From NCBI GenBank assembly GCA_013368315.1, contig JAACJM010000004.1:930001-994000 (forward strand): DNA of 64,000 nt, written 5' to 3'. Both the position numbers and the translations under genes were made by a program. This document shows positions 56,103 to 64,000 of this stretch, one piece after another. The stretch comes from Tetrapyrgos nigripes (Eukaryota; Basidiomycota; Agaricomycetes; Agaricales; Campanellaceae). The notes under the pieces were generated by a model. The model searched no databases, was not told the origin of the DNA, and was given only the letters and a program-made list of their open reading frames with translations. The number at the start of each line of letters is the position of its first letter. Within the stretch, counting starts at the first letter, position 1.

Positions 56103-56927
56103 TCACAGATGGAAGCGACTTTCAGTCAACCGACGACGCATTTCCCTGACAACTCTGGCCAACTTTTCCCTCTGTAACTGTTGCTTCTTGACCAGCACCC
56201 GCTGAACCGATATCCTGAGCCTCATACGTTCCAACTCTACCTGCATCTCTGCTAACCGTTGATCCTCAACTATCTCGCGATGCTGGGCACAAGCGTGCTC
56301 ATTGTCCAAGGCCACAGCAACGTCTAGACGCCGTTTGTACCAGCTTGCATTGCGGTCAGCGAGTGGCGCACCCAGGAAGTCAAACTTGCTATCCGACTTT
56401 GAAAGAGAACGTCAGACACATAGAGAACGAGAAAGCAGGAAATTCAAGACTCACATCTGGGATGTCTTGATCTTCGGGCTCCATGACCGAGCCTTCAGGA
56501 CCATCTTTGGACCACCAAACAGGCTTGATAACCGTTGCGCCCAGAACCTCCTCCAACAAATCCTTCAGCTCGCTATCCGTTATTTGGTTGCCAGTCTGGA
56601 CCTGCTGAGAGCTTGATGCAGGTTTGTCCTATCAGGCAATAAGAATATCAGACGGTATTAACGGAAAAAATGATGACTGGTACACACCAGTGACGTTGTT
56701 ACAGACTGCAAAGCTTCCAGATCTTCTTTCTTCACTGTATGCACAGAAGTAGAGTTTGAGGCAGTAGAGGCAGGAGTCTGGGTGTTGACGAAGGTGCATT
56801 CGCACTGCGTTCCAAACGCTCCAGCGGGTGCAAAGCCCTCAACCGACTGAGACTGGCACGTCTGACAAGCCATGCAGCGAGGGTGGAAAAGGGCCAAGGA
56901 TATTGTGGGAGGGACCAAAGCTGCCAT
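56103..56927 (-). CDS. Uncharacterised Cys-cluster and coiled-coil protein, convergent with transposase-like gene
   Basis: Three exons from ATG 56927 (MAALVPPTISLALFHPR). A small cysteine cluster CMACQTCQS ... QCEC at residues about 18-45 could bind zinc. A Ser/Thr linker (NTQTPASTASNSTSVHTVKK) leads to DSELKDLLEEVLGATVIKPV, WWSKDGPEGSVMEPEDQDIP and KFDFLGAPLADRNASWYKRR. The C-terminus is a long basic coiled coil, EMQVELERMRLRISVQRVLV and KLARVVREMRRRLTESRFHL, which might bind nucleic acid. It ends at 56103, only 93 bp from the stop of the transposase-like gene. No domain is recognised and no lesion seen. Confidence 0.62.
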
Positions 56928-58151
56928 TTTGGAGAAAGCCGTTACGGATAATAATCATCCTGGAGATATGTTGTGGACATCCTCCAGGATATGACTGGGC
57001 GATGCTGGGATGCACGATGGACATCTCATGTATACTCTGGCGATGTGGCACGCGTGACATTGCTTTGATGTTGTTTAAACCTCACGGCGACATCCTCTCA
57101 GGACCAAATCAATATATCTGAACTACAACATCCTAGTTACATCCGCGCATTTTGGTGGTGTAGGAGGAGTTTCGAAGGGAACGGGTCATGTGACTCGTTC
57201 CCTCGCATTCTGAGGGAACGAGGTGGGCCGCGCGGACCGGTAACAATGGGCCGCGCCAGACGCTGTATCGGGAATACTGTCCCATGTCCTGAAAAATGAA
57301 AAATGATAAAATTGACTATCTACGCTACTACTCGCTGCTGCGCCCGCTGCACTGCCACGACCACAAAGCAAGTAAGGATTTTGCTGGCGCAGACGGCGAT
57401 CTCTGGGGAGCGTCGAAGTTTATGTTTATGTTTAGTGCTACAGAATTAGAAACCGGAACGATCCGCCCTTTCCGCAACTAAATGAGATTTGTGAGAAAAT
57501 GTTGCCTAAAGAACAACGGATGAGGTGCGGAAGTAAACTCGAGGAAGCAGTCCCTCCTCTTCCCTTCGGTCCGAGTCGGGGATGGAAGTACGCGAGGCCA
57601 ACAGGAGGCTGAGAAGGGACAAGAAGGGATGCAGCCCGTAAGAGACGGTGTTCCGTATGGTACTCGCTGCATGCAGTCCACCTGGATCCTTTGTCTGGCA
57701 GTCGTTCTGATGTGTATGATCTATACGCAGAATACAATAGAGCATGGCGAGAGAGCTACGCTGTAAGACTAGCTCGCAGGAATTTATGATAAAGTGTATC
57801 ACATGAGTGTCTGGAGAAAATAGTCGTGGTTCTTATCTTCCTCGCGGAACAATAATTGCCTATCCACTGGAGAAGCGGAGGGTCCTGGAAGTTCACGAGA
57901 TGTGAACATTTCACCCAGGATCATATTTCCGCGTCCCTGTAAGAGTTGGATAAGGGATGTAATAGATACCTGTTTTCTATAAGAATTCATACTTAGAGTA
58001 TATAATCTGAGACCTGGCAGTGGTGGGCCGACCACGTTCTTTCCCTCTTGTGTACTATCATTGTCGCGATCCAGTCAAGCTCAGAGTGAGTGTCGAAATG
58101 AGCTTCCTGACAGGCCTGATACTCACCGACAATTGTAATCGTTTATCAGTA
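56928..58151. other. Spacer and possible right end of the mobile unit
   Basis: About 1.2 kb without a supported gene. Besides the hairpin at 57194-57222 there is GGGCCGCGC twice (near 57225 and 57248). Reading frames between 57300 and 58035 lack start context or domains; the last part is the promoter of the DUF3445 gene. Confidence 0.45.
57194..57222. repeat. Perfect inverted repeat, 11-bp arms
   Basis: CTCGTTCCCTC (57194-57204), loop GCATTCT, then GAGGGAACGAG (57212-57222). A third related copy, GAAGGGAACG, lies about 20 bp upstream (around 57175-57184) and could pair with the first arm instead. This is a candidate subterminal hairpin for the neighbouring mobile unit, or a factor site. Confidence 0.7.
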
Positions 58152-59452
58152 ATGCAATTCCCAACCATCTTCACCGCATCCTCTTGGCCATGGCTGCTTG
58201 GTGTCGTCCTATTCGCCGTCCTGGGATACAAAAAGGTTCTCTCTTTGCTTGGTCTTGGAACGAGGTCGAGGAAGCAGTTACCGAATTACTATGAAATGAC
58301 CGGTGTCCCACCTCCTACACCTCTCCCGAATTTCGATATAGACAAAGCAACAGCGAGACCGTATCGTCCTTTCCGTTGGGCATATCATCAGACTATGTGT
58401 GAGTTCCAGTTTGCACCATCTCCGTGGGTGATAGAATTGACCTGCCGTGAAGCTTTGAAGAAAATGGAACCTGACTGGTGGATCGAACTCGAGTCGACCT
58501 ATCGCGAGAGGATTGCTCAACGCATAGATCTCCACAAGAAATATGGCAAGAAGATTATCAATACTCTTCCCGGAAGCGAGCTTGCATGCAGGGAGTTGAT
58601 GGAGATGGTCATCCAGTTTATCTGTGCGAGGTACCCCAACCAGTTCAAGTTTGATGAGGACACCGGGGTGCTGTACAATAGGATTTTGGATAAAGAGATG
58701 AATACGAATGAGGTCCATCCTCTGGAAGTGTTGAATGGGAATGTGCCAGAGGATTTTTTGATTACTTTGCCAGACGAGAAGACAGGGGTGTATAAGATGG
58801 TTGCGGGTGTTAGTTGTTCGAGTTTGGGTTGGAATGTGCAGACGAAGATCGGTAAACCGTTGCAGGAGATTCATGGGCCTGTGCCGGACTATAAGGAGAA
58901 GATGGCGTTTTCTATGGATAGGTGAGTGTAAACGCAAGTCGAGGAAGTAAGTGGACTGACGGTTTTTTTTTTGCTAGGTATTTCTCTAAAATGGCCTGTG
59001 ATAAGCCCATCCAACGCGGCTCTTGGGGTCTGGAAATCGGTCAACCGCTTTGGCTTCAAGATGATGATCCGCACTTCAAGTTGCGCGAAACGCAAAAGCC
59101 GGATTTGAAAGTAGAGGATATCTACCTTCGCGTTGATTGGCAGACTCTCCGTCGGCTGCCTCGTTCCAGAGCGATTGTGTTCAATTTCAAGGCTTTGTTT
59201 ACGCCGATGATGGAGTTTAGAAATGAGCCATATATTCCACAACTGATTTTAAAGGTCATGAAAGAGGGTAAGAAGGGACTTTTGGATTACAAAGGGACAT
59301 GGCACGTTGAGCACAAGGCGATTCCTGCGCTGGAGGAGTGGAGTAGGGAACAGGTAGAGAAAGGATGGGTCCCTGAAGATTGGGAAGTGTGTACTCTTGA
59401 TGAAGACCCATACTATCCTGGTTGGCAGCGGGAAGCATATCCGCACACGTAG
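58152..59452 (+). CDS. DUF3445 haem-dependent oxidative N-demethylase-like protein, membrane anchored
   Basis: Two exons, 58152-58921 and 58978-59452. The N-terminus has one membrane segment (WPWLLGVVLFAVLGYKKVLS). The DUF3445 region has RPFRWAYHQTMCEFQFAPSP, WWIELESTYRERIAQRIDLH and DFLITLPDEKTGVYKMVAGV. These lead to SSLGWNVQTKIGKPLQEIHG and PVPDYKEKMAFSMDR|YFSKM, then RGSWGLEIGQPLWLQDD, LRVDWQTLRRLPRSRAIVFN, FKALFTPM and YKGTWHVEHKAIPALEEWSR. These fit the family's motifs, including the IHxPVPxY/ER..F region and L+VE.Q.L.RLP.S.A+.F. The bacterial prototype is a haem enzyme that demethylates dimethylamine. The fungal substrate is unknown. Confidence 0.85.
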
Positions 59453-59527
59453 TCGATGGTAGAAATATAAGAATTTGTTTGTACGCTTTCAGTTTACAGA
59501 AACACGCGACCTTTTCTATCTTCTTCC

Positions 59528-61142
59528 ATGTCCTCGAAAGCTCTAGCGGCAAAAGAAAAGGTCATTTCGACCATATATCCTCCAAGAGAAAGGCTGATCA
59601 TGAACAGGGCAACGCTTCTTTCAAAGCTGGTGATTTTCCCTCTGCGATTGCGCACTATACTGGAGCTATTCTTGAGGATGGAAAAGACTGGACTTTTCCT
59701 TTGAATAGAGCGGCGGCCTATCTCAAGCTAGGCAAGTACGTTCTCACTCATGTCGTATGGCTGCCTCGAGTGAGACTGACCCTCTGGCCTTTCAGAAATG
59801 AGGATGCAGAACGCGACTGCACCACTGTTCTTTCACTGAACTCAGGAAATGTCAAGGCTTTGTTTAGGCGTGGTCAGGCGAGGATAGGCATGGATGTGAC
59901 TGAAAAATTGGAAGAAGCAAAGAAAGGTACGGTCTTCTGTGGTCAAGCTGTCTTCCTCCTCACCATCTTTCAGATTTCGAGGAGGCCTTACGTCTGGAAC
60001 CTAAGAATGACTCCATTAGCTCAGAGATTGAGAAAGTGAAAGCCCTTTTGAGTTCAAGAAGAAGTCGAGTGAGTTCTTGTGATGGTCTACCAGGTATTCT
60101 CCTCATCATTGCAATATTTTAGCGCACCCAACCACTTGACATTAGGCCTACTGATCCTTCTATCCCAAGAAGACGCATTCCAATCAAGATTGTCCGTCCC
60201 GATGGATCGATTGCACCAGAGTCATCAGTCTCTTCATCTGGTTCTACTTCAGAACAACCTGCAAAAATCACCGTCTTGCCTTCTCCACCCTCACCCAGTT
60301 TGTTGCCTCCCAAATCTGATGAATCCTCTCCTACGCCTGTCCCTTCTACCTCTCCACCCACCGCATCAACTTCTACATCATCTCCGCAACCCAAAACCTT
60401 CCAGGATGCGAAACGTGCGCGAGATGCCAAGGAGAGTCAAAAACCTCAGACACAGTCTACCCAAAGTACAAAAGCAGCAGAAGGGCAAAGAATATACGCT
60501 GAAACACCCACAGTACCAAGAACCAGTCCTGTATCTGGCCGAGTCGGTGGTGGAATCTTTCGAGCATCAGGGAAGAAGCATATTTTCGAGAGTAGGGAGA
60601 ACAAGCCGAGAATAGAAGAGGTGGATGCTGATGACAAGAAGACAAAAGCTACTGTATTTGGGGGAGGAAAAGAACAGGCCAGCAGGGGCGATCAGAATTA
60701 TGAGAATGCGAACATGACGCTCTTTGACTTTGATGCGAAGTGGCAGCAATTGGAGTCTTCAGAAGAGAAGTTCGAATTCTTAACGGTCAGTGATATCCAT
60801 ATCTTCCTCCACATTTTGTCTGACGACATAATGATATAACAGACAGTACCGCCTTCTCGTCTGCCTACGATGTTTCAAACTTCTCTGGAGCCTTCCTTAT
60901 TCATGTCGATATGCCGGACCCTTCTGGACGCCATACAGCATTCTGATGACGAGAATATTGTTACCGTTGCAGTAGAATATCTGCAGACGTTTACGAAGGT
61001 CCCGAGGATTAAGACCGTGGTGTTATTTTTGACTGGAGACGAAAAAGATGTTTTGAGAGCGATCTATCAACGGTTAGAAGTATCTGAGCGAGTAGAGATC
61101 AGAGAAATTGTAGAGACTTGTCGGGCAATCATGAAGGTGTAG
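59528..61142 (+). CDS. RPAP3: RPAP3-like TPR protein (R2TP cofactor)
   Basis: About six exons. TPR motifs are KADHEQGNASFKAGDFPSAI, AHYTGAILEDGKDWTFPLNR with AAAYLKLGK, and NEDAERDCTTVLSLNSGNVK with ALFRRGQARIGM. A Ser/Pro-rich, charged linker follows, with PRRRIPIKIVRPDGSIAPES. The last exons give MTLFDFDAKWQQLESSEEKF, TVPPSRLPTMFQTSLEPSLF, MSICRTLLDAIQHSDDENIV and YLQTFTKVPRIKTVVLFLTG with DEKDVLRAIYQRL, which is the RPAP3 C-terminal domain. RPAP3/Tah1 links Hsp90 to the R2TP complex for assembling RNA polymerases, snoRNPs and PIKK kinases. The start is uncertain: ATG 59528 reaches the TPR frame only through an intron of 26-32 nt, shorter than all others here. Confidence 0.85.
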
Positions 61143-61318
61143 GGGGGGTATCTATGCAAGAGACCTTGTAGTTGTACAGTGTACCTTAGTACTAGACGCG
61201 TCCAAAAACGAAACATGCTCTTTTTGCGACAACGCGTCGTGATGTGACAAGTCACGGATTTCTCGCTTTTTCAGTCCGAGTCCGCGCTCTTTCCCTGCTT
61301 CCACCACCGATACCTGCC

Positions 61319-64000
61319 ATGCTCGTTGAGCTTAACAAAACTCTTTTTCATTCTCGTGTCAAACGTATATACGATGCCTGGAACGTGCGTAAAATTCAAA
61401 CTCTCTCTTTTCGCCTCCATAAATCTGACGCTCTGCTTTGATCCCAATTTTTCTTTTCGGGCGCAACGACTATCCAGGAATCGAAAAACAACGAAGACTA
61501 CAGCTCAATAGCCGACACTGATGCACTTCTACTCCTAGCAGGAGATCCAGCAGCCGAAGATGAGCCCATGAGGAAAGGGACATGTTTTCAGGTGAGTCGC
61601 ACCACCTATGTGGCAGGTTTGCACGCATATCTGATTGTGACTCATAGCAATGGCTCCTGGGCTATGAGTTCCCTTCGACATTTCTTCTCTTTCAAAGGGA
61701 CAAACTAAGCATACTCTGCTCTGCCTCCAAGGGTGCGTGTCATTTGTCGCTCATATTACTCTTTTCTGACCTTTCTACGCGTTTTTATGAATTTCTTCTT
61801 CACCCATTCCGTTTCTGCAGCCAAAATCCTGTCTCAGATCGGAGGTTCTGGTGGCGTTGTCCCAGTCGAAATTCTCGCGCAAGCCAAGGCGAAAGAGCCA
61901 GCCAATGACGCTCTTCCTAATTTCTTCGAGCTGTACGCATCTAAAAGGCGCGTAGGGACGCTGACTAAAGAGGACCACACGGGAAAGTTGACCACAGAGT
62001 GGAACAAGCTTGTTTCTGAGCGAGAGGAGAAGCCGGAGACAGTAGATATGAGCCCAGCGGTGTCAGGATTTATGGCTGTGAAAGATGAGGATGAGTTGGT
62101 GCGTGTCTTTTCTCTCTTTCCGCCTCAGTCAAAATTGATGTACGGCGGTGTAAAGAAAACGATACAAGGTGCAGCCAACCTGACATCGACATTATTGAAG
62201 CACCACGTCATTCCACGCTTGGAGACCATTTTGGATAAGGAGAGCAAGATATCCCATGACATGCTAGCAGCACAAATTGAGGCACGGCTGGGTTCTGGCG
62301 AAGGCGACAACCAAAAAGGGCCTGATATGAAAGTGTGGAGTAAAGGGAAAAATCTGAGCAATGTACGTACACCTCTGATTTTTCCGTTTGTGCTAATTGA
62401 AACCTTGTTTTTCCAGATTGACTGGCAACTGGTAGAATTCTGCTACTCGCCTATCATTATCTCCCGCTCCTCGAAGACTGGTTATGATCTCAAATACACA
62501 ACAGAGTCCACTGAAGATAACATCGCCCACAAAGGGGTCTTGCTCGTAGCATTTGGAATGCGGTATAAGAGTTACTGTGCTAATGTTGGACGGACGTTTA
62601 TTGTGGATCCTACTCCGGTAAGTCTTCGAAATATTTCTCGCTCTCGTATTTGCTGCTTGACACTGTCTGGTACAGGAACAAGAAGCCCAATACAACCTCC
62701 TCCTGTCATTACAGCAAGAACTACTGTCGTTCGTCAAGGACGGCGTTTCTGTTAAAGACCTTTATCAGCATGCCTTGTCTTTCATCAAGGAGAAGAATCC
62801 TGACCTCGAAAAGCATTTTGTTAAAACCGCTGGCTTTGGTGTAAGTGATGGCGCGAACGTCTTTTTTTCCACACTCTGACGATCAATTTCCAGACTGGAA
62901 TCGAATTCCGTGATTCAGCGTATCTTTTAAGCCCTAAGAATAACCGGGTTTTGCGAGAGAACATGGTTCTCAACTTGGGTCTTGGTTTCTCAGACCTCAA
63001 GGACAAGGATGGTGCCAAGTGCGTCCTCCTTTCTTGTCTTTGCTGAAATACCCGAACCTGACTAATTCTGCTGTATGCAGATATGCCCTTCATCTAGTCG
63101 ACACCATCAAAGTCGGCTCCGAAAAGTCCATGACTCTCACCGAAGCCTGCAAATCAACCAAGGATTTCCTCTTCTTCTTGACACCTGAGAGTGACGAAGA
63201 GATGGAAGAGAAACCCAAGCGCAAGCCCCCTGTACAACCAAAAGCCAATGGTTCACCTGCCAAGAAAACCGCTGGAAACAAGGTGCTGAGGAATAACAGG
63301 CGAGCGGCACAAGACGAAGTTCATCAGACGGCAGCTGCTAGATTGTCAGAGCATCAACGTGAGCTACACGAGAGGTTGCAGAGTGAAGGTCTGGCCAAAC
63401 ATTCAGAGGAAGGAGGAGGGACTGGCGGCAAAGAGGGTAAAGGATGGAAAAAATTTCAGAGTTATAAAGGCGAAGGTGCCCTACCTTCAGATGTAGAACG
63501 TTTGAGAGTAAGTCGTCTCTTTGTTTATTGATTGCGCGTTTTACTCATTAGCTCTGCAGATTTTTGTTGATCGGAAAGCCCTCACTGTTATCCTACCTAT
63601 CCACGGATTCGCGGTTCCGTTCCATATCAATACCATCAAGAATGCCAGCAAAAACGATGAAGGAGAGTTCACTTACCTCCGAATCAACTTCCAAACCCCT
63701 GGTCAGTTGGCCGGAAAGAAAGAGGATACGGTATGTCTAGTTTATTGCGTATCGGAACTATTCCTTACCTTTGTGTTACTAGCCTTTTGAAGACCCTGAT
63801 GCTACTTTCGTTCGATCCATTTCCTACCGCTCAACTGATGGTCATCGCTTCGATACCATCTACAAGCAGATCACAGAGTTGAAGAAGGAAGTCAACAAAC
63901 GTGAAGCTCAGAAGAAGGAGATGGCCGATGTCATTGAACAAGGATCGCTGATTGAAGTCAAGGGCAGAAGGCCGCACAAAATGGCCGAGGCTTATATCAG
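61319..64000 (+). CDS. SPT16: FACT histone chaperone subunit SPT16 (cut by right edge)
   Basis: At least nine exons, open at the window end. Start at 61319: [20 protein letters not shown]. Then [39 protein letters not shown] and [19 protein letters not shown], in the aminopeptidase-like (inactive pita-bread) N-domain. [40 protein letters not shown] and [18 protein letters not shown] follow, then [20 protein letters not shown] and [14 protein letters not shown] basic/acidic linker precedes [40 protein letters not shown] and [19 protein letters not shown]. Spt16 with Pob3/SSRP1 reorganises nucleosomes during transcription and replication. The middle and acidic C-terminal domains lie outside the window. 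Confidence 0.94.

Noticed and set aside
57438..57802. Overlapping frames on - strand upstream of the DUF3445 gene
   Set aside because: Mutually overlapping frames with no domain, probably promoter DNA.
1..64000. CRISPR arrays, operons, prophage or riboswitches
   Set aside because: The sequence is eukaryotic nuclear DNA; no regularly spaced repeats or bacterial signals were seen.

Overview
This window is nuclear DNA from a filamentous fungus, most likely an agaricomycete (mushroom-forming basidiomycete). The genes are dense, run on both strands, and are split by many introns of about 50-60 bp with GT...AG ends. There are no operons or ribosome-binding sites. Nearly every conserved protein is eukaryotic (proteasome, Pol III, FACT, R2TP, Sec7 ARF-GEF, PKA). 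Lineage clues are the small secreted protein family with a CHGNC/CGDCFD cysteine pattern, the DUF3445 proteins, and a multi-copy transposase-like family that I associate with Agaricomycetes. Genus and species cannot be read from the sequence. Exon limits given here are my own splice readings and have not been checked against RNA.

Layout. 0-34 kb is a conserved housekeeping block: a WD40 protein (cut by the left edge), nitronate monooxygenase, cytochrome c heme lyase, SSF1, a Ste20-type kinase, a membrane-anchored heparinase II/III-like enzyme, PKA catalytic subunit, a LigB-type dioxygenase, TFIIH subunit TFB3, a ZUP1-like deubiquitinase, proteasome alpha4, a Golgi ARF-GEF, a cytochrome b561, KSH1, a short-chain dehydrogenase-like protein, 3-hydroxyisobutyrate dehydrogenase and an arrestin-like protein. 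Many are head-to-head pairs separated by only 130-200 bp, including a deubiquitinase/proteasome pair.

34-41 kb is a decayed island: a small secreted protein gene, a repeat region with a perfect 40-bp-arm hairpin MITE inside a GTACGG-rich inverted-repeat element, then three gene remnants (a second secreted protein, the 3' end of an acyl-CoA dehydrogenase, and a MAM33-like fragment), each with visible lesions. 41-47 kb returns to conserved genes (metallophosphoesterase, RPC82 and an unknown protein).

47.8-57.2 kb is a second accessory island. It holds a minisatellite, an unknown gene, and a three-gene group built around a large transposase-like gene whose exons are preserved but which carries two in-frame TGA codons. 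I regard this group as the most interesting candidate for an undescribed mobile unit, because the partner genes on either side look intact. 58-64 kb is housekeeping again: a DUF3445 haem enzyme, RPAP3 and SPT16, which runs off the right edge.

No tRNA, rRNA, CRISPR array or prokaryotic signal was seen.
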